Position numbers and translations under genes: made by a program. Below are positions 23,521 to 35,001 of a stretch of DNA of 64,000 nt, one piece after another (within the stretch, counting starts at the first letter, position 1; every line of letters starts with the position of its first letter). This stretch comes from Hansfordia pulvinata. Taxonomy: Eukaryota > Ascomycota > Sordariomycetes > Xylariales. The notes below the pieces were generated by a model. That model made no database searches, was not told the origin of the DNA, and was given only the letters and a program-made list of their open reading frames with translations. The DNA lies in assembly GCA_006538405.1 (NCBI GenBank), contig BJKQ01000003.1, forward strand, positions 868,001 through 932,000. The letters are read 5' to 3'.

Positions 23521-25371
23521 CTACCGGAAAACCGGGTGTATCCTCCCCGCCTGGCGCTCTCTCAACCTCTCGGGAAGCTTTGCATGGTACCTAGAAGCAT
23601 GATGTTAGTAACTTGCAATAACAGCTCCAACGCAACACTCACATATGTCCTGTCCACTCGCAGAGGACACTCCTTGTATCCGCCGGATCAATGACCTCGG
23701 CGATGGAGAAGGCCGCGGCGGTGCGGACGGGGTTCTGCAGCCTCGTGTACTCGTTGAGGAGCTCGTCGTACAGCTCCCCGCGCTGCTCGCCAGCTTCCTT
23801 GAGCTGGCGGGCGTGGCTAGCCTCGATGCCGCCGGCCAACGGCAGACTGCCAGACTCCATGCTAGGCCAGCCGACACGGTGTTCCGTCTCGCGGCAGTCC
23901 ACCATGAGCGCACCCGCAACACCGTAGCATTTGCGAACAATGACATTGAAGACGGGCATAGTGGTGCTTAGGTATGCCTTGCCAACCTCGACACCCCACT
24001 TCATGGTGGCCTGGCGCTCGGCCGTGGTCCCCACTGCGTAGCCGGGGCAGTCGACGAATTGGACGAGGGGCAGGTTGAATACGTCGCACAGATTGAGGTG
24101 CTTCATCATCTTCTGGGCCCCAAGAGCATCGGTGGCGCCGCTCTGGACTTCTGGGTTGTTGGCGATGATGCCAACAGGCCGACCGGCCATCCTGGCCAGG
24201 CCGACGATGGCTGTGGTACCCCAGCCGCCCCCAATCTCGAACCAGGAGTCCTGGTCCACGACGGTGCCGATCAGACGGGCCATGTTGTACGCTCGCTGAC
24301 GCCGTCGGGGGATTATGCTCCGTAGTGATTCGACGCCCCTGTCAGCCGGATCAGACGCGTCTTGGATTGGCGGGAGGTCGTTTAAGCCACAGTCAGGAAC
24401 GTAGGACAGGAAACGGCGCATCTGCTCCAAACAATCACTCTCGTTTGCAGCCGCATTATCAATGGTCCCGTTGGCGCAGTGGACCGACGGCCCACCCAGT
24501 TCGCTGGCGGTCAGGCCTTCCTCGAAGGTCGCTTTCGCGACGACAGCCGGGCCCGCGTTGAAGAGGGAACCAATGTCGGACGACATGACCGAAAAGTGGC
24601 AAGCCGTGACGCGGGCAGCGCCGAGCCCAATGGCTGGGCCCAGGACCGCGCCGACATTGGGTATGCCGAGGCTCAGCTGCTGGGCAACCTGGCGGAAGCC
24701 GGGCATGGGCGGGACGTAGCTGTAGCCGTCTTTGCGGATGCTGGTGACAGAGCCGCCGCCCGAGGAGCCATCGACCAGCTTCAGGATGGGCAAGCGGAGA
24801 TCGAGACACAGCTTCTCCATGTAAATGGTCTTGAGGGCAATGGCACCGTCTGCGTGGCCGGCGCGCAGCGAAAAGTCGTCGGCGGTGAGGAGGACCTTGC
24901 GATTGGCGACGCGGGCAAAACCCTGCACATTGTTGCTGGGGGTGAAGCCCTGGACATCATCGCGCAGGGCGTCTTTGGGCTTCCAGTCAATGGTGCCGGC
25001 CACGGAACCGACCTCGCGAAAGGAGCCGGGCTCGACGAGCTGGTCGATGCGCTCGCGCACCCACAATTTGCCGGCATTCTTCTGCTTGATGTAGCCGGGG
25101 CTGGAGGAGGGGGAACGCGAGCAAGATCTTGGATGGAGGAGACCTGGCCACGCAGGTCGGCCCAGTCGGCAGGGAGCTCGTTGTCTGAGCGCTTGCGCTG
25201 GCGGCGGGTGGTGCGCTTGGTGGCGTCGCCGTTGAGGTGGGCGGCGACCTGGGAGACGCGCTCGGCGGCAGTGGTGGATTGATTTCGGGAGCTGCTGCCG
25301 CTGCCGGCTCTGGTATCACTGCTGTCACCCTCTCCGCCGCCGCCATTGCCGTCGTTGTTATCTGAAGCCAT
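23521..25371 (-). CDS. Biotin-dependent acyl-CoA carboxylase, carboxyltransferase (beta) subunit
   Basis: Transfers carboxyl from carboxybiotin to an acyl-CoA. The main exon runs 25371-23643 and a last exon 23590-23521 (TGHM|YHAKLPERLRERQAGR, end HPVFR) follows a 52-nt intron with a perfect ACTAAC branch site. The protein is 599 residues after one added base in the G4 run 25097-25100, where the frame otherwise breaks (APGYIKQKNAGKLWVRERI). N-terminal carboxyltransferase motifs include KLVDGSSGGGSVTSI and VGAVLGPAIGLGAARV; the C-terminal half has DSWFEIGGGWGTTAIVGLAR, RPVGIIANNPEVQSGATD and LPLVQFVDCPGYAVGT. The first 75 residues are hydrophilic Ser/Gly/Arg-rich and not a mitochondrial presequence. 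It sits head-to-head with the alpha subunit gene. The DGSSGGGS and GPAIGLGAA wording is unlike what I know of methylcrotonyl-CoA carboxylase beta, so I infer a distinct acyl-CoA carboxylase; substrate unknown. Confidence 0.85.
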
Positions 25372-26034
25372 CGGGGGCCAGGCGTGGGAAGCTCAAGGCG
25401 CAATGCCGTCTGTCGAGACCGTGAGATGAAGAGCACCGCGCCGGTAGAAGCCGCCGGCGCCCGACTCACAACACAGGGCGGGGCCTTCCACTGACCAATC
25501 TGCGCACCAGCGAAGGGTAGACAGGGCAGAACCAGGTCAGGCGAAGGGAGAGGAGGAATGTAGCTGAGGAGGCGATGGACGTTGCAAATGATGGTATTCG
25601 GAGCTGAGTAGGTCGCTCCTGCTGATAGAACCGGCAATCACAACTTCTACCCGCAGTTGCCATCCATCCTACCTCACAATACCTACCTCCGTACTGGACC
25701 TGTACTTACTCGTACTGGTTGTAGTGCTTGCCTATCAACCCCGGACTGCCAGATTCAGGCGGCGCCCCACCTGCCACAACACCGCCCGGGGCCGCCTCCA
25801 TCGCGCCTGCCTTTCGCTACATGCAACATCCCACCTCCGGAGACGATTCGATTTGGGCCGAGGTTCGCTGATGTGGTTGGCTTCGAGGGGCGCTCTGACC
25901 TTCAACCTTTCCGAATCTCAACGTCCACACCCCTTTTGGCACCGACCAAGCACCAACAGCCCCAAGAGTCCCCTGATGCTCATTCTGCTCGTATTGACGG
26001 CTTGCCTTCCTCCGAGCTGATTCTCCCGCTCGCC
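25372..26034. promoter_or_regulatory. Shared divergent promoter of the carboxylase beta and alpha genes
   Basis: The 663 bp between the two start codons must carry the control elements of both subunits. A CCAAT box is present at 25495-25499 on the plus strand and a TACTCGTA octamer near 25708. A bidirectional promoter would keep the two subunits in step; that coupling is inferred from the arrangement. Confidence 0.55.
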
Positions 26035-28088
26035 ATGGCCCCCAGGCGTCTCCTCGTCGCTAATCGGTGAGGTTGCGCCATCGCGTCTCCCCAACCGCTC
26101 CCCCACTGACGCCTCTGCAGAGGCGAGATCGCCGTGAGGGTCTTCGCTACCGCTCGCGAGCTCGGCCTGCACACCATTGCTGTCTACACCAAGGGCGACG
26201 ACTCACACGCTCGTCATGCCCACCAAGCTCTCGAGCTGCCTTCGCCCGCGTCCTATCTCGACGCCCCCGCACTGGTCGCCTTGTGTCGCAAGCATGCCGT
26301 CGACCTCGTCCATCCAGGATACGGCTATCTGTCTGAGTCTCCCGACTTCTGTGAGCAGCTCACTGCCGCGGGTATCACCTTTGTTGGGCCTGATGCCGCC
26401 ATCCTGAGGATCACTGGCGACAAGCTGAGTGCCAGACGTCTCGCTGAGCAATGTGCCGTGCCGGTACTCCCAGCACTAGCACAGCCCACTAACAGCGCGC
26501 GAAACATTTCCGACTTTGCGAAGCGCGTCGGCTTCCCCGTCATTATCAAGGCTTCGGATGGTGGGGGCGGGAGAGGCATTCGGATGGTTCACGAAGAAAA
26601 GGATCTCCAGTCTCGCTTCCAGAGGGCCCTCCACGAAAGCCCTAGTCGCACCGTATTCGCAGAAAAAGCAGCTGTGGGGGGCTATCATCACATCGAGGTG
26701 CAGATCCTGGGAGACGGAAAAGACGTCCGGCATTACTGGGAACGTGAATGTTCAATCCAGCGAAGGTACTCACAACCGCGACGCTTTGTTATCCTGTATT
26801 CTTGCATCTTCCTAACTGACACCCGCTGATCATTTACAGATTCCAAAAGGTCGTCGAGATAGCGCCCTCTCAGATCCAGAATCGAAAGCTTCTCGCGGCT
26901 GTCATCGACGCCGCGATGCGCATGGCCAAGCATGTCAACTATCGGTCGCTGGGCACGTGGGAGTTCCTGGTATCGCCGCACTCGTCCAGTTTCTTCTTCA
27001 TGGAGATCAACCCCAGGCTACAGGTAGAGCACACTGTGACCGAGACTGTCTGTGGCGTTGACTTGGTTCGCAATCAACTCTTGGTCGCCATGGGGAGCAG
27101 TATTGGCGATCTCCAGCTGTCACGCCCCGCACCTGACGACCCCCCACCCGCATTGCAGGCGACGCAGTTGCGACTCACTGCTGAAGATGCAGGTCGAGAT
27201 TTTGCCCTGTCCATTGGTCGCGTCAATCAGTTTACGAGTCCCGGTGGAAATGGTGTTCGAGTCGATACACACATTCGCCAGGGCACTCTCATATCAACCG
27301 CTTTTGACTCTCTTCTGGCCAAGATCATCATTTCAGCAAGTTCTTGGGATGCCGTAGTCGACAAGTCCCTGCGCGCTTTGGAGGACCTTTACGTTGACGG
27401 CGTCACGACTAACGCCGATTTGCTGAGAGGCGTTGTCCTGTCGCGTCAGTTCAGACAGGCCTCATGCTACACGCAATGGCTCGAACAGAACTTGAAGACA
27501 ATCCTGGAGGCTGGCTCCACAAAGCAAGCCTCCCTGGCCAAGCCAAATTCAGTGGCAGAGGGCCCTGCTTCATCAAGCGGTGTGGCGCCAACACCTGCCC
27601 TCAAAAAAGGAGACCAGTACGACGTGACACTGGAAAGCGCAGAGTCAGCTCCAATCATCCGGGACACGTACACCGTGCAGAGGCTACTCCGAAATGACTT
27701 TCCAACGTCCCTGGCAGTCGAGCTGAGCCCGTCAGCCAAGACAGGCTCGTCGACTCAAAGGTCTGAAAGCATCGTCTTGAAGCTTTCTCAGTCCACGGGT
27801 GCTTCAAAGCAGCCAACAAGTGGTGGCACCAGCAACACACAAACCCCTACGCAACTGCTTTGTCCGCTGAGCGGCCAGCTTGTCGAGATGCTTGTCGACG
27901 AAGGCGATGTTGTGGAAGAGGCGCAGCCCATTGCCATAATTCGCCAGATGAAGATGGAGCTGGAAGTTCGGTCACACCGTGCTGGCATTGTGAAGTCTAT
28001 GTGGGACGTTGAAGACGGCGAGGATGTGTCTAGTGGGACGTTGATATGTGAGATAGCGGCGGAGAGCCCTCTAAAAGGGAAACTGTAG
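26035..28088 (+). CDS. Biotin-dependent acyl-CoA carboxylase, biotin carboxylase/biotin carrier (alpha) subunit
   Basis: Three exons, 26035-26066, 26121-26765 and 26840-28088, give 641 residues. The protein opens directly with the biotin carboxylase fold (MAPRRLLVANRGEIAVRV), followed by VHPGYGYLSESPDF, the ATP-grasp Gly loop ASDGGGGRG (about 155-163), ERECSIQRRFQKVVE and the catalytic EINPRLQVEH (Glu281, Asn283, Arg285). The C-terminal biotinyl domain has LLCPLSGQLVEMLVDEGD and RQMKMELEV, where Lys597 would carry biotin; the usual residue before MKM is Ala or Val, here Gln. There is no presequence before the first strand, so a cytosolic location is likely; the C-terminal GKL resembles only a weak peroxisomal signal. 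It forms a divergent pair with the carboxyltransferase gene. Methylcrotonyl-CoA carboxylase alpha of fungi normally carries a mitochondrial presequence, so this is probably a different carboxylase. Confidence 0.88.
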
Positions 28089-28309
28089 TGGCCATTTACA
28101 CTTGGATTTATGATTCGTGGTGCCACACTTCTTACAAATAGAGGCTTTTCTAATTGCGATGTTCTGTGCCACACTTGCTGTCCTCGGCTCGAATTTTCCA
28201 GTGGCATCCCCAAACAACATGGGACGCACAACAGTTAAAAGATATACCTAGCGCATCAGTCTTGAGCGCGTCAGGCTCGCAACGGGCAACCCCCTCGCCC
28301 TCTTCCTGA

Positions 28310-30880
28310 TCAGATCTTGAACCGGAAACCGTGGGCAGCGGCCTCGCCGGGGGCGGCGTTGACGGCGCCCTCGACGCGCTCGCCGCGATCGAGCTTGCGG
28401 TTGAGGCGGACGAGGACGAAGCGCAGGACGGTGGCGGCGGCGATGGCGAGGGCCGAGGTGCAGCAGTTGACGGCCATGGCTATGGTGTAGCGGGGCTTCA
28501 TGTAGTCGAGGTACATGTAGCTGGCGTAGATGCTGGCGCAGTTGGAGACGGCGTTGATGAAGGCCAGGGCGGCGGCGCGCTTGGCCGGGGGCCGCGGCAG
28601 GGTGTTGGAGATCCAGGCCAGGGCTACCACGTAGCCTGTGTAGATCCCGGGGACCTGTTCTCCTCTCACACAGATGATTAGTGGTATGGAAAGGATAGGG
28701 GAGGGTGACGCATGAAAAAGGGGGGGGGGGGGGGGGGGGGAGATGACTTGCCATGAGCATCATGGAGACGTAGCGTGCGGCGGTGGCCTCGGTGGCGACG
28801 GCGATGATGAAGGCGACGACGGAGACGTAGGCGGGCAGGGTGATGTGCCAGTAGCGCTCGCCCGTCTTGTCGGCGTGCCAGGCGTTGGCGAAGGAGGTGA
28901 CGACGGCCAGGACGTAAGGGGGCAGGTCAGCAGCAGGCTCTCGACGTTGCCGAAGCCCAGCGTCGCGACGACGGCGGGGAAGAAGTTGGTCACGCTGCCG
29001 CTGGCGACGAAGCCGAAGATGTGGACCAGCTGGGCGGGAGAGGGGTTGTCAGTGCCAGCTCTTGTTCCTGTCTAGAGGAGGGAAGATGAGGAAAGAGAGA
29101 GAGGGAGAAGGGGGGGTTCGCAGTGCTAAAAAGCCAGTACATACCAGGATGTACGTCTTGAGGTCGGAAAAGGCCATCTTGGCCCCTTGCCAGAAGGTGT
29201 GCTGCAAGCCCTCGTCCGAGTCGTCCTCGCCAATGTCCTCCTCGAGGCGCCAGACGGCGAGCGCCTTCTCCTCCTCGGACAGCCACGACGTGGTCCGCGG
29301 GAAGTCGGGCAGGATCCAGACGGCGGCGATGGCGATGGCGATGGTGATGGCGCCTTCGATGATGAACATCCTGTTGGTTTCCCCCCCCACTTCTCGTCAG
29401 TTGTTTGTGCCCTTATTTACTCTTTGCCCCCACGCACGCCAACACATAAAGAAGACACCGGATTGCATCTGATGCCGCCTGCAGTTCGAGTGACAGACAT
29501 CCACGAGCGGCCGCACTCACCATTGCCAGGCCCCGAGGCCCCTGGTCCCGCTCATGTTGCCCGTGATGCCGGCCGAGATGAGGCCGGAGAATGCGCCGGA
29601 TATCAAGGAGCCCGAGTACACTGCGTCGCCGGTCAGCAGGAGTCAGCAGGAGAAAGGCCAGCCTCCTCCGTCGTGCAATGAGAGAGGGACGCCGCCAAGC
29701 TTACGGATGGCGGTCCTGAGGCCCAGCTCGTTCCGGGTGTACCAGCAGGAGAGGTAGTAGAGGCACCCAGGCTGTGGCATGTGACATGTTAGTCGGCCGA
29801 TCTCGTCTTGGCTGCCGGGTGACATTGGGAAGAGGGGAGAATAGAGACGCACAAAGTAGGCCGCCTCGACGAAACCCAGGAAGAACCGGATGGCGATCAG
29901 GCCGCCAAAGTTGTGGACGGCGGCGGTCGCGGTCGAGATGACCCCCCAAACCTGACAGGCAGATGGTCAGCGAAGGCAAGGCCCTTCAGGTGCGTTTGCT
30001 CCGTCTTCTCTCGTGATGCTCAGGCGCTTCAGGGGTCAACTTACTGAGAACAAGTCAGCTGCTTCCCGGAGCCTCAGGACAGTCGCAGTCAGTCAGTAAG
30101 TAACGTACCAAGCATCTGTTGGCTGTCAGCGAAAATACCGCAATATCTGCGAGCTAAGAACACTCACACATCCAGGTAAATAAAGCGAGGGCTTCCCGAT
30201 CTTGTTTAGCAGCAGGTTGGACGGGATCTGCATCAGCAGGTATCTGTCGAGCCGAGGGAGCAACCATCAGCCACTGACCGACCGACCGAGGGCAGCGCAA
30301 CGTGAAGCCGGCGTCTATCTGTGCATGGTGGCCTCGCGACGCAAACTCACCCTATAAACAGGATGCTGACGGCGGTCTTTGCGAAGGCGCCTCGTTTGTC
30401 AGCTCTCGCCACGGCGATGAAGGAGGTGCGTGGTGTGTTTATTACCTGGAACTGGCCCGAGTTGGGATCGAGATGGAGATCTTCGGGCAGGCCGGCGAGT
30501 TTGGCGGCTGCGATGTTGTTTCTGCCGCGGGAAGTGAGCTTCTTCTGTCTCGTGCCGTGTCGTCTCGTATCGTATCATTTCTAAGGGGTGGTCTTCTGCG
30601 CAACGCACCGGTCGAGGTAGTTCATGATGTACATGAGCACGATCATGGGCAGCAGGCGGATGTCGATCTTGCGCCGTAGTTTGGCCTCGAGCGCGGCCCG
30701 CTCGTCGGCGGACAGCCGGGCGACCGACTCGGGTGGCCGGAGCCTCTTGTGCGAGGGCGACGGCGCATCTGTTGCGAGGGGGGCCGCCTTTTCGTCGTCG
30801 GCGTCGGCGGTCACGGTTTCATCCTCGTGGGCTGACGATGCTTTCTCCGCCTCGACCGTCTTGTTGTCGGCGGCGGACAT
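28310..30880 (-). CDS. Dal5-type MFS anion:cation symporter (multi-exon, one-base frame break)
   Basis: Exons: 30880-30609, 30521-30446, 30376-30351, 30243-30168, possible microexons 30115-30109 and 30058-30045, then 29951-29853, 29771-29705, 29620-29521, 29370-29145, 29029-28752 and 28654-28310. The product is about 521-528 residues with 12 expected helices. Family marks include RLLPMIVLMYIMNYLDR, GYLLMQIPSNLLLNKIGKPS, GVISTATAAVHNFGGL, PGCLYYLSCWYTRNELG and IYTGYVVALAWISNTLPRP. The anion:cation symporter family imports allantoate, nicotinate, biotin, pantothenate and similar acids. The frame breaks at the G5 run 28918-28922; one more base restores TCPPYVLAVVTSFANAWHAD. The last intron starts GCAAGT, a GC-AG intron. 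The microexons are the in-frame solution between GKPSLYLPGC and VWGVIS; skipping both is also in frame. It lies tail-to-tail with the carboxylase alpha gene, so it may supply its substrate or biotin; that is inference. Confidence 0.82.
28655..28751 (-). other. GC-AG intron with a 21-nt C tract
   Basis: The donor reads ATG|GCAAGT and the acceptor GAACAG; joining them gives SMMLM|VPGIYTGY in phase. On the plus strand the tract is G21 at 28720-28740. Confidence 0.75.
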
Positions 30881-33249
30881 GTTGGTGCTGCTCCCTATCT
30901 TGGAGAGTCCCGTGTGCGCCTCTGGCTTGCGGCTGGGGGCAAGCGGAAATTGGCAGATGTGGCGGTTCCAGCGCCAGCGCGATACAGAGGCCTGCGATGT
31001 GAGAATGGGCAGCTATGAGAGAATGCGAGGCCGCGGCTCTCCTCTTCTTTCTACGTCGCGGTTCACGGGCGAGCGGATGGATGATGGGAGATGATGCTCG
31101 CGGACGTCTCCCAAGACAAACCCCCACGTTGGAGACGCCAGAGAGACGACAAGACAGCTTCCCCCCAGCAAAGACCCGTGTCGTACTGTGACCCATGACA
31201 CATGACTGACCTCGACATCCCCGGCCCAGGGCTGGCACGCGTGACAAGGGTTCTGATGATGGCGTCGGATTCTCCTTATGGGAGCTCCTCAGGCTTGCCC
31301 GCCTATCAGCGCTGCCTTGCCGAGCCTTACCCCAGGTTTTGCTTGCCGGGATTGGGAAAATGGGCCGAGCAGGACGCGGGGAACCCGGGAGGGCCTTTTC
31401 TTCGGGGGGGGGGGATGCGGACCGACGAGGCCATCGGGCCCTTGCTCTCAAGGCCCCTTGGCTGGCCAGCGGTGGCTTTACGTATTTAGCGTGGAGAGTC
31501 GGGCAAAAGAGGGGTCGGCCCCCAACATCCAAGACACGGTACATGTAGATCGTAGGGTCTCAACCACCAGACAAACTTGGGGATACTAAAGCAGCTGGTC
31601 TTGGAGATGGACGGGAGGGGCGGGCGGGTGAGACCCTGGGACCGGGAGCCCGGGACGACGCATTGTCCTTCCACCCAATTGACCAGAGGGCATTTGTCTG
31701 GATAGGCCCCTATCGGTCCTTTCTTCATAATCGTGCAAGGCTTACGCCCATCCCATTGGCAAACATGAAGCTTCCCACACGTAGTGTGGCTGTGGTTGTC
31801 GGGGGTCGGCGCCACGCGCTGGTGTTCAGGCCCGACATTCCGCGCGCTCTATGGATACCTCTGTGAGGAGCTGTAGCGCTTTCGCTGTCCGCCTACGTCA
31901 ACGCGGGGCTTCACTACTATTCAATTCCAAACGCGGAGGGGTACCCAAGGTGGCTGGCTGGCAGATAGTGATGGCCCGACAGATTCAAGGCGTCGTGGTT
32001 CACTGGCGGGTTTTTCTATTTTCCACATATGTGCTCTGTTTTTTTGTCGTCAACCATGATACCATTTGCCTCTCACTGATCCATGAGCAAAGTATCAAGT
32101 CCTCTGTTCTCCGTTCAAGACAGAACCTTATGACTTCACATTCCCGCGACCATCATAAGCCTCCTCCGCCCACTCTGGTGCTTCGAGGTATGTGTAGGTA
32201 CCTATGGGTGAACAGACCCGTACGTGCTTGCTAAAGAGGTATCCAGTGTGGCGGTCATTCCTGCCTCAAGACATCTGGGTGGTTATACATGTATCATTGG
32301 TCATTGGGCAACGTCCGTACTCCAACCATCAAGTGCGGAAGGTACGTCCGGGAGTTGTTGTACGTGGTGTAGCAATACGGGTCCATATGCACGTATAAGA
32401 TCTATTCGCATATAATGGCAGAAGCCGTCACCACATGCACTGCTCCACTCCAGATGGTCGGCAGCGAGTGGGATACATGTAATCTCTCCCAACACTCGTA
32501 CAAGATCCAACCCTTTCTACATCGGTCCGCTGGCACCCGCGACGACGAGCCTGTGGGCACCACCACGCATACGGATCGACATTTTCACCAACTCCCCCCT
32601 ATCTGGATGAATATTCGTGCAGACCCGCGGGGCCACCACCACCTGCTGATGACCCGGCTCAATGACGGCTCGAGCGGCACCGGGCTGCTTCCTTCGACCC
32701 ATACACACGGATGTCCGACTTCCACGGCCAAACCGACCGCAGCGAGCTTCACGCCAGGCGACCTGGGGAAAGTCTATCATGAGCAGGGGCGCTAGATTGG
32801 CGCGATGACAGCTAGCCCCGAACTCTGAACCCCAGGTCCAGGGCCCAGAAGCCTTTCCTCTCTTCTCGATTTCGGCCAGACGTGGTCCCCGATTCTTACT
32901 GCACAATCTGATGGCCAATGTCCGCCTGGGCACTAAAGCCATGGCTTTCCCGTGTGCCCGGCTCGCCAATGCGATTGAGTTGGCGAACAATCCGGAGGCT
33001 GACTCGTCCATATCCACCTGGGGACCTGACTGGCCTCCTGATGAAGCCTGGTCCCGTGCGCCGCTGGGTCAACATCGGATAACAACGTCCGGAACCGGGC
33101 TTTGCGTCGTCCTCTCGACGGCAGCATGGTTTCGAGGGCGTAGATCAAAAAGCCCCGGAGCCCCAAGCAGCCTGTCAAGTCCATTGGCGGATCTTTCCCA
33201 GATGGATGTCGATCGATAGCCGCCGCCGGCCGCAACGGATTCCTCCCCC
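30881..33249. other. Divergent intergenic region, 2.4 kb
   Basis: Upstream of both the permease (minus) and the PTH11-like gene (plus). ORFs such as 30819-31544 minus and 32517-33017 minus are shadows without domains. A G11 run lies at 31404-31414. Few palindromic octamers are present compared with the 50-64 kb region. Confidence 0.5.
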
Positions 33250-35001
33250 ATGAGCGACAGTGACAGAGCCGTGGGGGTGTCGCCCCCGGCAGGGGTGATG
33301 CCGAACTTTGAGAATCCCCAGGATGCCGGGAGGACGTCGAACCTGGTGGGCAACATCGTGTGCGACGCCATTCTCGTCGTTGTGTTCTTCCTGCGCTGCT
33401 ATTCCAAGTGCATCTCCTCGCGGAAGATTCTGTTGGAAGACGGTATGTGGAAACAAGAGGTGGCCCCCTGAGCCCGTGCTCGTCTATCTAACAAATGATT
33501 TGCTACCTGAGGTATCCAGAGCTGACTTTTGATATAGCCGCATGCGCCATTGCTTGGGTGAGAGAGAACCCGCGAGCTACACCACAATGATATCTTTGGT
33601 AATTGGCTAACAAGTACGTCATGCAGGTTCTGTGCATGTCATATTCGGCAGTGACCTATGTCAGTACGGCTCGCCTCCAATCTACGCTGGTCCCAATCCT
33701 CGAAGCTGAATTTTTGTCATGAGCAGTGATCTACTACGGCGAAGGGAGGCACGTGTGGGAGTTGTCACCCGAGAATACGGAACAGATATCCAAGGTCAGT
33801 GTCCTTCAGCTGCTTGGACCTTCAGCTCAACTCGCTTACACCCGATTTAGTGGCTGTATGCTAGCTCTGTCATATACTGCCCAGCTGCGTGGTTCACCAA
33901 GGTGTCGCTGCTGCTGCTGATTGCACGCGTGTTCTCAGTCCGGGAGTCGGTCGCTCGGGCTATCCACCTGTTCCTGGCGGTGCTGCTGGTCGGCTACTAC
34001 GTCCCCATCGAGATAATGAAGGTGTGCATCTGCCTGCCTATCGAGGCATACTGGAATACGGCGATCCAGGGTGCGCGCTGCCTGCCTCAGAGATCTATTT
34101 TCATCTCCGACACGGTGCTGGCCATCATCAGCGACCTCATTATCCTGCTCATACCCATCCCCTTGACGTGGGGGCTCAATATGCCGCTGCACAGGAAGAT
34201 CAAGATCGTCCTGCTCTTGTCGGCGGGCGGCGTGGCCACCGCAGTGACCGTCTACAGGCTGTACCTGGTGATACAATTCAGATACTCGATAGACGTAACG
34301 GCCGATTTCGTGCCGCTGAGCCTCACAACGTACGTACTGAATAGGGACTGTTCCTGTTCCCTCCTGCTGACATGAGCTTGGGCTATGACAGGTATATTGA
34401 AATTACCATCGGTCTTATTTGTACGTGCATCCCGTCGATCAACGCCATCATCGAGAGGCACTGGCCCCGGCGACCCCAGAGCTACACTCAGCGCCTCCGG
34501 GACAGTGCGAGCTCGCTCAGGAAGGGCCGACGCAGCCAGCAGAACGCCGGCGGCTGGTTCACGAACCTGGAGCACCGGATGGGCCTGGGAGCCGAGGCCA
34601 CTACCAATATGCAGACAGTGGATACGCGGTTCAACTCAACGATAGTCCGAGCAACGGTGATACGCGAGACGGACGTTGAGAATGACGCGCCCACAAGGAG
34701 CGAGCAGCTGGACCCGGAGAATGGAGAGGGCAGCAGGAAAGGAGGCATGGGAGAGTGTCGCTTGGGAGAACTCGAGGCCATCACGTCAGTGAACGGCCAG
34801 GCAGAAGGGTGGTTGGCCAAGGAAGACGCCAAAGGCGGGCCGAAACTTGGGGCCATCATAGAAGAGGCGCTGGCGTCGTCGAGACCCGATTCGACTGGCA
34901 TGTGGGAGTACATATGGGACGGTAGCAATCCGGGGAGCGTGTACAGCTACTGCTATGCTGGGGAGTCGAGACGCAGTTCGTCGGCTCCCCGAGAGTCGTA
35001 A
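33250..35001 (+). CDS. PTH11-like, fungal rhodopsin-domain membrane protein
   Basis: Six exons, 33250-33442, 33538-33557, 33627-33663, 33724-33794, 33851-34329 and 34392-35001, total 1410 nt and 469 residues. The start (GVMPNFENPQDAGRTSNLV, then a membrane span and RCYSKCISSRKILLED) and the order IYYGEGRHVWEL, WFTKVSLLLLIARVFS, a lysine-flanked CICLPIEAYWNT segment, ISDLIILLIPIPLTWGLNM and VTVYRLYLVIQF match the seven-span fungal rhodopsin domain of PTH11-type receptor-like proteins. The long hydrophilic C-terminus after YIEITIGLICTCIPSINAI is cytosolic-type. Some members of this family sense surface or chemical cues; the ligand here is unknown. Exon 4 has a tandem GAGCAG acceptor, so YV-TV-IYYG or YV-M-IYYG are both possible. 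Two exons are only 20 and 37 nt, fixed by phase and conserved membrane-span sequence. Confidence 0.82.

Noticed and set aside
23521..28088. Canonical mitochondrial methylcrotonyl-CoA carboxylase (mccA/mccB)
   Set aside because: No presequence on either subunit and active-site wording unlike MCC beta; kept as a possibility but not used as the call.
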